Origin: Actinomycetes bacterium
Lineage (GTDB): Bacteria > Actinomycetota > Aquicultoria > CAJVYJ01 > JAUVQD01
Assembly: GCA_030666075.1 (NCBI GenBank)
Contig: DAOUYN010000033.1
Coordinates: forward strand, 1 to 7,708
Reading direction: 5' to 3'
Length of the DNA stretch: 7,708 nucleotides
Under the pieces are notes generated by a model, which searched no databases, had not been told where the DNA came from, and saw only the letters and a list, made by a program, of their open reading frames with translations. The position numbers were made by a program, and so were the translations under genes. Shown here one piece after another: positions 1-5,557 of this stretch; the first letter of the stretch is position 1, and every line of letters starts with the position of its first letter.

Positions 1-1
1 C

Positions 2-475
2 GATCGGTTCCCCGAGCTGGATATCAGCGACTGGCAGATCGAACAGGCCAACTTGGTCTCCGCCCTGAACAGCCAGACAATATCCACCACCATCATCCAG
101 GTATTTGTCTTGGTCGCCGTCGCCCTCGGGATCGCCTCGACGCTGTCGATCTCAGCTATCCAAAAGACCCGGCAAATCGGGATATTGAAGGCGGTGGGAC
201 TGACAGACCGTCAGGCTGCCGCGATCTTTCTGTGGCAAGGGGTCATCTTCGGTCTTTTGGGAACCATAGGCGGGAACCTGGTCGGCATCGGCCTCATCGA
301 CCTCTTCCAGTCCGTGACGGCGAGCGTTGACAGCTCCCTTTTTCCAATAAGCGTCGATCCGGATTTTATATTGATCGCCTCCATAACCGGCCTCGCCATC
401 GCGCTGCTAAGCGCCGCCATCCCTTCCCGCCGCACAGCCGGGCTCGACCCGATCAAAGTGATCCAGGGTGGCTGA
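2..475 (+). CDS. ABC transporter permease, FtsX/MacB/LolC type (C-terminal part, 5' truncated)
   Basis: This is the C-terminal part of an integral membrane permease. The reading frame is open from the first bases with no stop, so the true start lies upstream; the internal TTG at 53 is not needed as a start. The 157 visible residues hold three hydrophobic segments at about residues 31-54, 74-102 and 122-141. Between the first two lies the loop with RQIGILKAVGL, a conserved feature of the FtsX domain, and the end carries the usual P-S-R-R...LDPIKVIQ tail. Proteins of this family work with a LolD/MacB-type ATPase to extract lipoproteins, export peptides or small molecules, or regulate wall hydrolases. 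The next gene, overlapping by 8 bases, is exactly such an ATPase. The substrate cannot be told: the extracytoplasmic domain that would separate MacB, LolC and FtsX subtypes is outside the window. Family is secure, role is not. Confidence 0.9.
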   Translation, partial: DRFPELDISDWQIEQANLVSALNSQTISTTIIQVFVLVAVALGIASTLSISAIQKTRQIGILKAVGLTDRQAAAIFLWQGVIFGLLGTIGGNLVGIGLIDLFQSVTASVDSSLFPISVDPDFILIASITGLAIALLSAAIPSRRTAGLDPIKVIQGG

Positions 476-1154
476 GCTCGTTGGACTGGAAAACGTAAGT
501 AAGGCCTATGGCCCGACGGCCCAGATGCTGGCCGTCGACGGCGTGACGCTGACACTCCACCGCCAAGAGGTGGCGGCCCTTATCGGCGACTCAGGCTCCG
601 GCAAATCCACTCTCCTGAATATGATCGGGCTGCTCGACCGGCCCACCGGGGGCGAAGTCCGCCTCGAGGGGCGGGCGACACAAGACATGACAAAAGTCCG
701 CCGAGCGCAACTGAGAAATAGTTTTGTCGGGTTCGTCTTTCAGTACCACTACCTCCTGCCTGAATTTTCAGTCCTCGAAAATGTCTTGATGCCCGCCCGT
801 ATCGGCGCCCGCCCGCAGGACTCGGCGCGCCGGCGGGCACTGGAACTCCTGGCACTATTGAATCTGGAATCTTTGGCCGACAAGAACGCGGACCAGCTCT
901 CAGGGGGCGAAAAACAACGGGCGGCCATCGGCCGGGCGCTTATCAACGAACCGCCGCTGGTCCTCGCCGATGAGCCAACGGGCAATCTTGACAGCGCCAA
1001 CTCCGATGATGTTTACCGTCTCTTCCGCTCGATCAATGAACAGATGGGCATGACGTTCCTGGTCGTCACACACAATCGGGCCGTATCGGCCCAGATGGAC
1101 CGCGTCCTGGAGATAGCCGATGGCCGCCTCATCAGAGACGATCTAGCCGCCTAG
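468..1154 (+). CDS. ABC transporter ATP-binding protein, LolD/MacB-like
   Basis: This cytoplasmic ATPase would power the permease encoded just upstream. All motifs of an active ABC ATPase are present in its 228 residues: Walker [10 protein letters not shown] (40-48), Q-loop Gln92, signature LSGGEKQ (144-150), Walker B LVLADEP followed by TGNLD (164-175), and the switch histidine His202 in VVTHN. The [10 protein letters not shown] block and the overall length are typical of the LolD/MacB/FtsE group. The chosen start is a GTG at 468 overlapping the permease stop, consistent with translational coupling; there is no strong Shine-Dalgarno sequence, only a weak CAGG directly before it. A two-gene transporter like this often also has a membrane-fusion partner, which could lie upstream. 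The gene symbol is left open because LolD, MacB and FtsE cannot be separated by sight. Confidence 0.93.
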   Translation: MAELVGLENVSKAYGPTAQMLAVDGVTLTLHRQEVAALIGDSGSGKSTLLNMIGLLDRPTGGEVRLEGRATQDMTKVRRAQLRNSFVGFVFQYHYLLPEFSVLENVLMPARIGARPQDSARRRALELLALLNLESLADKNADQLSGGEKQRAAIGRALINEPPLVLADEPTGNLDSANSDDVYRLFRSINEQMGMTFLVVTHNRAVSAQMDRVLEIADGRLIRDDLAA

Positions 1155-1181
1155 GGCCCGGGCTGAGCCGGCAAGCGCATA

Positions 1182-1191
1182 AGTGATCACT
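1182..1191. promoter_or_regulatory. 10-bp perfect palindrome upstream of the GAF-HATPase gene
   Basis: AGTGATCACT reads the same on both strands and lies in the 73-bp gap between the ABC ATPase and the GAF-HATPase gene, about 36 bases before the preferred start. It could be a small operator half of a transcription factor site, but no second copy was seen and a chance palindrome is possible. Confidence 0.25.
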
Positions 1192-1217
1192 AAATCGGGT
1201 ATCAACAGAGCACACGT

Positions 1218-1222
1218 AAGGA
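1218..1222 (+). promoter_or_regulatory. Ribosome binding site of the GAF-HATPase gene
   Basis: AAGGA lies five bases before the ATG at 1228. The longer in-frame GTG start at 1183 has no comparable site, so this Shine-Dalgarno match decides the start in favour of 1228. Confidence 0.6.
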
Positions 1223-1227
1223 TAGAG

Positions 1228-2211
1228 ATGAAAGCGGCCCAACCACAAACACCAAAACCCGCCCCGCCGGAGCCCAATGCTTTACGCGAAGCGGTCGAAG
1301 CCTTCAATAAGATAAGTGAAGCCTGCTCGGGGATATTGGGCTTTGAAGAAGTCCTGGGCAATGTCCTCGATGCCGCCGTCGAATTACTGGGGCTCGACGG
1401 CGGATCTATCTGCCTGGTCACCCCCGAAAACACGCTTAGCCTGGTCGCCCACAAAGGTCTCAGCCAGGCAGCGGCAACCGATATCTTGGCGAGCCAGACC
1501 AAAGTCGGCGAATGCCTCTGCGGACAGCATTTCCAGTTCCACGCGTCCTTTCCGTTATCGTCGAGATCGGTCTGCCGCGGCGTGCTCTGCGTCTTCTCGC
1601 AAGGAAGCGAGAGACCTCTGGGTCGACAGCTACAGGTCCTGGAAATGATCACCACGATGGCGGCCATGGTCATCGAAAATGCCCGGCTTTATGAAGACAA
1701 GACCAAAAAAGAGCTGGAGATCCGTCATATATATATCGATATCTTAGCCGCGGTGACCGGCGGCAAGCTGGTGATCATGACCCCCGCAGAACTGGATACG
1801 GCGCTCGGAGAGCTGAGGGGCGCCCCGACCGCCATCGCTGAGCTGGCGGACCTGGGCCGGGGCCGGGCTTATCTACGTGAAAAGATGATGCCGCTCCTAA
1901 ACCCCGGCTCGCGAGCGAACGATGCTCTGATAGCAGCGTCGGAGGCGATGACCAACGCCGTCAAGCACGGGGGCGGCGGAGAGATCTCGCTCTTTCAGCG
2001 CGACGATATCGTCCAGGCGGCCATCATCGACACCGGCACGGGGATCGACTTCCAGCTATTGCCCAAGGCGACCTTGATGTCCGGCTTCTCGACCAAACGG
2101 TCCCTGGGAATGGGCTTCGATCTCATGCTCGAATTATGCGACCGCCTCTTGCTCGTTTCCGACCGGGAAGGCACCACCATAGTTTTGGAATTCGCCCGGC
2201 AAGTTGAATAA
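1228..2211 (+). CDS. GAF domain protein with C-terminal anti-sigma-type HATPase
   Basis: This is a soluble signalling protein of 327 residues with no membrane segment. Residues about 19-155 form a GAF sensory domain, recognisable from VGECLCG (93-99), the FPLSS/GVLCVFS strands and the closing helix IENARLYE. A linker module with ILAAVTGG follows, then a GHKL ATPase domain. Its N-box is EAMTNAVKHG (Glu239, Asn243), its G1 box IIDTGTGID (268-ish), and its ATP lid STKRSLGMGF (288-297), followed by the GTT motif near the end. This ATPase is of the RsbT/RsbW/SpoIIAB type. No phospho-acceptor histidine (DHp) region is present, so it is more likely a serine/threonine kinase or a switch protein than a histidine kinase. 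The usual partners (STAS antagonist, sigma factor, PP2C) are not nearby. The GAF domain appears about 25 residues shorter than its relatives and has six cysteines. A GTG at 1183 would add 15 residues. Confidence 0.85.
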   Translation: MKAAQPQTPKPAPPEPNALREAVEAFNKISEACSGILGFEEVLGNVLDAAVELLGLDGGSICLVTPENTLSLVAHKGLSQAAATDILASQTKVGECLCGQHFQFHASFPLSSRSVCRGVLCVFSQGSERPLGRQLQVLEMITTMAAMVIENARLYEDKTKKELEIRHIYIDILAAVTGGKLVIMTPAELDTALGELRGAPTAIAELADLGRGRAYLREKMMPLLNPGSRANDALIAASEAMTNAVKHGGGGEISLFQRDDIVQAAIIDTGTGIDFQLLPKATLMSGFSTKRSLGMGFDLMLELCDRLLLVSDREGTTIVLEFARQVE

Positions 2212-2214
2212 CGC

Positions 2215-2234
2215 CTGCTTTTGGGTATAAGCAG
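2215..2234 (+). promoter_or_regulatory. Small hairpin directly before the pirin start codon
   Basis: CTGCTT at 2215-2220 pairs perfectly with AAGCAG at 2229-2234 across an 8-base loop. The hairpin ends two bases before the pirin ATG and occupies the place where a ribosome binding site would be; no clear Shine-Dalgarno sequence is seen. It has no following T-run, so it is not an intrinsic terminator. It may modulate translation of pirin, or be chance. Confidence 0.3.
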
Positions 2235-2236
2235 AT

Positions 2237-3094
2237 ATGGACAGCAAGCGCCAAATAGCTAAGGTACTCCGAAGCAAGCCAACCATCGAAGGAGCCGGGG
2301 TCCGGCTTAAACGCGCTTTCGGCTACCCTGAAGTCCCGCTTCTCGACCCTTTTTTGCTCCTGGATGACTTTCACTCCGAGGACCCGAACGATTATATAGC
2401 CGGATTCCCCTGGCATCCGCACCGGGGCATCGAGACGGTTACCTATATGCTCCAAGGTGAGGTCGAGCATGGGGACAGCCTCGATAATCAAGGCGCTATC
2501 GGAGCCGGCGATACCCAGTGGATGACAGCGGGCAGCGGAATAGTCCATCAAGAGATGCCCCGGCGCCAAGAGGGCGCCCTCCAGGGGTTCCAGCTCTGGG
2601 TCAACCTGCCGGCATCCCACAAGATGATGCCTCCTCGCTACCAGGAAGTGAAAAGAGCGGCGGTGCCCACCGTCGAAGCGGCTCCGGGAGTGAGCGTAAA
2701 AGTCATCTGCGGCGAGATCGAGGGCGCCCGCGGTCCGGTCCGGGACATCATCGCCGAGCCGAAGTACTTTGATGTCACCATGGCGCCGCAGAGCAGTTTC
2801 TCGCCGGCGGTCAACCCGGGCCACAAGGTCTTCGCCTACATCATCGCCGGGGACGGGTTCTTCGCCGACGAGGAGCCGGAACTACTCAAAGAAGAGCATC
2901 TGATCATCTTTGGGGACGGCGATAGTCTTGACATCTTGGCCGGGGAAACGGGTCTGCGGTTCCTGCTCATCTCCGGAAAGCCCATCGGAGAGCCGGTCGC
3001 CTGGCGCGGACCGATAGTCATGAACACGCAGGCTGAACTGATGACCGCCTTCCAGGAATATGAGAACGGTACTTTTATCAAAAACAACGACTAA
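2237..3094 (+). CDS. Pirin family protein (cupin metal-binding)
   Basis: This is a 285-residue cytoplasmic bicupin of the pirin family. The N-terminal cupin has the family's metal site: WHPHRGIETVTY gives His60 and His62, and GIVHQEMP gives His104 and Glu106, the H-x-H...H-x-E pattern that binds iron or another metal in human pirin and E. coli YhhW. The EGAGVRLKRAFG segment near the N-terminus and the WVNLP segment are also family hallmarks. Some bacterial pirins open flavonols such as quercetin with oxygen, and others regulate metabolic enzymes by binding them; the physiological substrate here is unknown. The start is fixed by an in-frame stop at 2228-2230, just upstream. The gene begins 25 bp after the GAF-HATPase gene on the same strand, so they may be cotranscribed. 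Its stop codon overlaps the stop of the convergent nnrE gene. Confidence 0.93.
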   Translation: MDSKRQIAKVLRSKPTIEGAGVRLKRAFGYPEVPLLDPFLLLDDFHSEDPNDYIAGFPWHPHRGIETVTYMLQGEVEHGDSLDNQGAIGAGDTQWMTAGSGIVHQEMPRRQEGALQGFQLWVNLPASHKMMPPRYQEVKRAAVPTVEAAPGVSVKVICGEIEGARGPVRDIIAEPKYFDVTMAPQSSFSPAVNPGHKVFAYIIAGDGFFADEEPELLKEEHLIIFGDGDSLDILAGETGLRFLLISGKPIGEPVAWRGPIVMNTQAELMTAFQEYENGTFIKNND

Positions 3095-3840
3095 GCGCTT
3101 TGCCGCTGCACCTCCGCTATCGTGTCGGCAGCAAAGATCGGTCCGACCGACAACCCGAGACGGGAGTAGAGTTCGGGAGGCACCCCGATGTCGGCAAGGA
3201 AGAGCCGTCCGATAGCAGCCTGCGCCGACGGCGACGCCAGTCCCGATTTCGGCAGGGCCAGTGTCAAAGTAGCATCGGCATTCACGTGCGGTTCAAAGAC
3301 GCGCCCGGTGCCGGCATCCAATCCCGACGGCACATCCAGCGAGAGCTTAACGCCCGCGGCCTCATTAGCGGCCGCTATCAGGGCGGCCGTGTGCCCGATT
3401 GGCGGACCCGAGAGTCCGTAGCCGATCAGCGCGTCGACAACCAGATCCCAATCGCCATCGGCCAGCTGTGCCGCCGCTTCCTGCGCAAAGACGGGTTCAA
3501 CCCCGCTCGCCCGGACGATATCGAGCTGCGCGGCCGGGGCCGGTCCCAGACTATCCTGTGAGACCAATACAGTCACATCGGCCCCCCAGTTGTGGAGATG
3601 TCTGGCCGCGGCCAATCCGCCGCCCCCATTGTTCCCGCGCCCGGCCGCTACGGCTACCTTGCTCCCCACAACCGATCCGTTCAGCAGCCGTCCCCCGAGG
3701 ATCGCCAGGTTCCTCCCGGCGTTCTCCATCATCTGCAAAAGCGTCACACCGTAGACTTCGATCATCAGTCGATCGACTTCCCGCATGACTTCCGCCGTCA
3801 CCGGCGGGACCTTAGCCCCTGCAACGATAAAATCCATCAT
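3091..3840 (-). CDS. nnrE: NAD(P)H-hydrate epimerase (YjeF N-terminal domain only)
   Basis: The enzyme epimerises the damaged cofactors R- and S-NAD(P)HX so that a separate dehydratase can repair them. Its 249 residues correspond to a single YjeF_N Rossmann-like domain; the C-terminal ADP/ATP-dependent dehydratase (NnrD) found fused in many bacteria is absent here and not encoded nearby. Recognisable family elements are MMENAGRN (37-44), the nucleotide loop GRGNNGGGGLAAARHL (67-82), VVDALIGYGLSGP (134-146, with Asp136 at the expected potassium-binding position) and LDVPSGLD (168-175, Asp169 and Ser172). One point is odd: the loop is normally NNGGDG, and here the aspartate is glycine (Gly74). 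The start has two consecutive ATG codons (3840 and 3837) and no strong ribosome binding site. It is transcribed divergently from the copper lipoprotein gene and converges on pirin with overlapping stops. Confidence 0.9.
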   Translation of the reverse strand: MMDFIVAGAKVPPVTAEVMREVDRLMIEVYGVTLLQMMENAGRNLAILGGRLLNGSVVGSKVAVAAGRGNNGGGGLAAARHLHNWGADVTVLVSQDSLGPAPAAQLDIVRASGVEPVFAQEAAAQLADGDWDLVVDALIGYGLSGPPIGHTAALIAAANEAAGVKLSLDVPSGLDAGTGRVFEPHVNADATLTLALPKSGLASPSAQAAIGRLFLADIGVPPELYSRLGLSVGPIFAADTIAEVQRQSA

Positions 3841-3846
3841 ATCCCG

Positions 3847-3852
3847 ATAGTA
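3847..3852 (-). promoter_or_regulatory. Possible -10 element giving a leaderless nnrE transcript
   Basis: On the minus strand TACTAT (four of six matches to TATAAT) lies six bases before the nnrE ATG, which would place the transcription start on the A of the start codon. No recognisable -35 box is present, and the gene lacks a clear Shine-Dalgarno sequence. This is a weak, position-based suggestion. Confidence 0.15.
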
Positions 3853-3925
3853 TCCCCGCTAACCGCTTGAATCCACCCGCGGCGCTAAAAAGTCATGTAA
3901 TATGGAGATCGCGGTTGAACCTACT

Positions 3926-3931
3926 AAGGAG
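3926..3931 (+). promoter_or_regulatory. Ribosome binding site of the copper lipoprotein gene
   Basis: AAGGAG lies ten bases before the ATG at 3942. It supports that start, which also gives a well-formed lipoprotein signal peptide. The longer frame opening with TTG at 3867 would place 25 unlikely residues in front of the signal peptide. Confidence 0.6.
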
Positions 3932-3941
3932 CCACTCGAGG

Positions 3942-5387
3942 ATGTTCAAGCCAATCCGGAACTCACTGGTCGCCCTCTGCACAATAGCCGCTGCAACTCT
4001 CTTGAGCGCCTGCGGGGCCCAGCCGGTCGCTTACGATGATGCGGGCCTTGACGCCGAAGAGTTTACCAAGGCGCTGCCAGTCCCCCCTTTATTGAAAGAT
4101 ACGGACCCCCGCCCCAAACAAGCCGCTTTCGAACTGACCGCCCAGAGTGGTCCTTCACAGTTTTTTAAAGGCAAATCCACCCGCACGTTCGGTTACAACG
4201 GCCCGTATCTAGGTCCGACCATCAAGGTCACCAAGGGCGAGACGGTCAAAATCAAAGTCAATAACGAGCTGACTGAGCCGACGACTATCATGTGGCAAGG
4301 CCTTATCGCCCGCTCGGGAGCGTTGGGCGCCGCGCGCGAACTGATCGCTCCCGGTTCCTCTTGGACGACCTCCTTCGCTATCCGACAGGAGGCAGCCACG
4401 TTATGGTACCGGCCGGACCCGCTGGGCCGGGCAGGCGAGCAGCTCTATGCCGGCTTGGCCGGCGCCTTCTTAGTAGAAGACCCCGATGCGGACAAGCTCG
4501 GTCTTCCGCAGAACTACGGCCGAAACGACTTTCCCATCATCATTCAGGACCGGAAATTCAATCGCGACGGTAAGCCGGAGTACAAGTCGAGCGTCGTCTT
4601 CAGCCGAAACGGTATCTTTGGCGACCGCGCCCTGATCAACGGGGTCATCGCCCCCGTACTAGAGGTTCAGAACATAAAAACCCGGCTGCGCCTGATAAAC
4701 GCCTCGAACACCAGAGTCTACAATGTCGCCCTTAGCGACGGCACACGGTTCACTCAGATCGGCGGCGGAGGCGGGCTGTTGCCCTCCGCGGTAGAAATGA
4801 AGTCTCTGGAGCTGGCCCCGGGCGAGAGGGCCGATATTATCATCGATTTCTCGAACCGGGATGTGGGCACCGAGCTATTCCTTGAAGACCCCGAGTTCAG
4901 CCTAGTTAAAATAGCCGTGACGGCCAAGGGCAAGGACGGCCCCGCAATCCCCAAACGCTTGGCCACCATCCCAAGGCTCGATCCCCGCCGGGCGGCAAAA
5001 ACCGTGAAGTTTGAGCTGTCGAGCGCCGTGGCCGCGGCCGGCGAACCCAGCCTGATGATCAACGGCCAGAGCTTCGATCTAGAGCGGATCGATGCGCGGG
5101 CAGAAGCGGGAACCACCGAGATCTGGGAAATATCGAATCCGGTCCGTCGAGGCGAAAACTTCTCATCTCACCCGTTTCATATCCAGGGCGCCCGGTTTCA
5201 GGTCTTAAAGCGCAATGGGCGCGGAGCGGCGGCGAACGAACAAGGGTGGAAAGACACGATCTTCCTGCATGGCGATGATACCGTCCGATTGATCGTCGAC
5301 TTCACGGAGCGCGGCCTCTTCGCCTACCACTGCAACATGCTCGAACATGAGGACGCCGGGATGATGGGGCAGTTCCGGGTCGATTGA
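3942..5387 (+). CDS. Multicopper oxidase-family lipoprotein with type 1 copper site but lost trinuclear cluster
   Basis: This is a 481-residue exported protein with a CueO/CotA/FtsP-like three-cupredoxin fold. The N-terminus is a lipoprotein signal peptide (basic residues, hydrophobic core, lipobox LSAC with Cys24), so it should be anchored outside the cytoplasmic membrane. Family landmarks include GPTIKV, GLAGAFLVEDP, IIQDRKF, FGDRALINGV, LAPGERADIIIDF and GWKDT. The type 1 copper ligands are all present: His410, Cys464, His469 and Met474. The trinuclear ligands are largely gone. The first HWHG motif reads MWQG (117-120) and the second, HPH, reads RPD (157-159). In the C-terminal motifs HPFHIQG has Gln415 for His, and HCNMLEH has Asn465 for His. 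Only His413 and His463 of eight remain. Oxygen reduction to water is therefore unlikely; blue-copper electron transfer, copper binding or a structural role like FtsP is more likely. FtsP itself also lacks the type 1 site, so this is not a simple FtsP. Confidence 0.88.
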   Translation: MFKPIRNSLVALCTIAAATLLSACGAQPVAYDDAGLDAEEFTKALPVPPLLKDTDPRPKQAAFELTAQSGPSQFFKGKSTRTFGYNGPYLGPTIKVTKGETVKIKVNNELTEPTTIMWQGLIARSGALGAARELIAPGSSWTTSFAIRQEAATLWYRPDPLGRAGEQLYAGLAGAFLVEDPDADKLGLPQNYGRNDFPIIIQDRKFNRDGKPEYKSSVVFSRNGIFGDRALINGVIAPVLEVQNIKTRLRLINASNTRVYNVALSDGTRFTQIGGGGGLLPSAVEMKSLELAPGERADIIIDFSNRDVGTELFLEDPEFSLVKIAVTAKGKDGPAIPKRLATIPRLDPRRAAKTVKFELSSAVAAAGEPSLMINGQSFDLERIDARAEAGTTEIWEISNPVRRGENFSSHPFHIQGARFQVLKRNGRGAAANEQGWKDTIFLHGDDTVRLIVDFTERGLFAYHCNMLEHEDAGMMGQFRVD

Positions 5388-5496
5388 GGCCAGATTCGAT
5401 TCGCGTCTTGCAAGCAATCGCACAAGGGTTCGCATCGGCACCGCTAGATGATCCGAGTGTCCCATGGAGGAGCGACATGATCCGGCCGATAAGTGA

Positions 5497-5537
5497 TAAG
5501 ATAGCCTGACGTTTTGACCGGCACAAAGGGGTGTCGG
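5497..5537 (+). promoter_or_regulatory. Putative leader of the cyclase gene: extended -10-like element and hairpin
   Basis: The 170-bp gap between the copper lipoprotein and the cyclase is the longest in the window. It contains TGATAAGAT (5494-5502), which resembles an extended -10 element, but no good -35 box accompanies it. Downstream, CCGGCAC (5518-5524) pairs with GTGTCGG (5531-5537), seven pairs with one G-U, around the loop AAAGGG. The hairpin ends one base before the AGGAGG ribosome binding site (5539-5544), which lies 13 bases from the ATG. No T-run follows, so it is not a terminator. The rest of the gap shows no recognised riboswitch or RNA. Confidence 0.25.
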
Positions 5538-5557
5538 CAGGAGGGAGCTGAGCGAGA

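Noticed and set aside
1155..1175. GC-rich inverted repeats after the ABC ATPase as an intrinsic terminator
   Set aside because: Stems are only about four pairs and no T-run follows.
1500..1640. A pair of frameshifts explaining the short GAF segment
   Set aside because: The other frames do not encode the missing GAF residues, and the domain resumes in the same frame, so an in-frame deletion is the simpler reading.
1725..1745. AT-rich run (CATATATATATCGATAT) as a promoter inside the GAF-HATPase gene
   Set aside because: It encodes the conserved linker before ILAAVTGG and has no matching -35 box or downstream start.
2123..2824. Long open frame (233 codons) on the minus strand opposite the pirin gene
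   Set aside because: It lies antisense to a clear pirin with an intact metal site; its translation shows no recognisable domain and high Arg/Gly content typical of GC-rich shadow frames.
3100..3788. Overlapping plus-strand open frames opposite nnrE
   Set aside because: Arg- and Pro-rich translations without family features, antisense to a well-supported nnrE.
3942..5387. Assigning the copper lipoprotein as CueO or as FtsP/SufI
   Set aside because: CueO needs the trinuclear cluster, which is lost here, and lacks a lipobox; FtsP has also lost the type 1 site, which is intact here.
5464..5496. Ten-residue upstream open frame (starts MEERHD) in the cyclase leader
   Set aside because: No ribosome binding site precedes it and nothing else supports translation.
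5388..5557. Cyclic di-GMP (GEMM-type) riboswitch before the cyclase
   Set aside because: The stretch GCACAAGGGTTCGCATCGG loosely recalls the start of a GEMM-I aptamer, but the conserved second half (GACGCAAAGCC-like) is missing.
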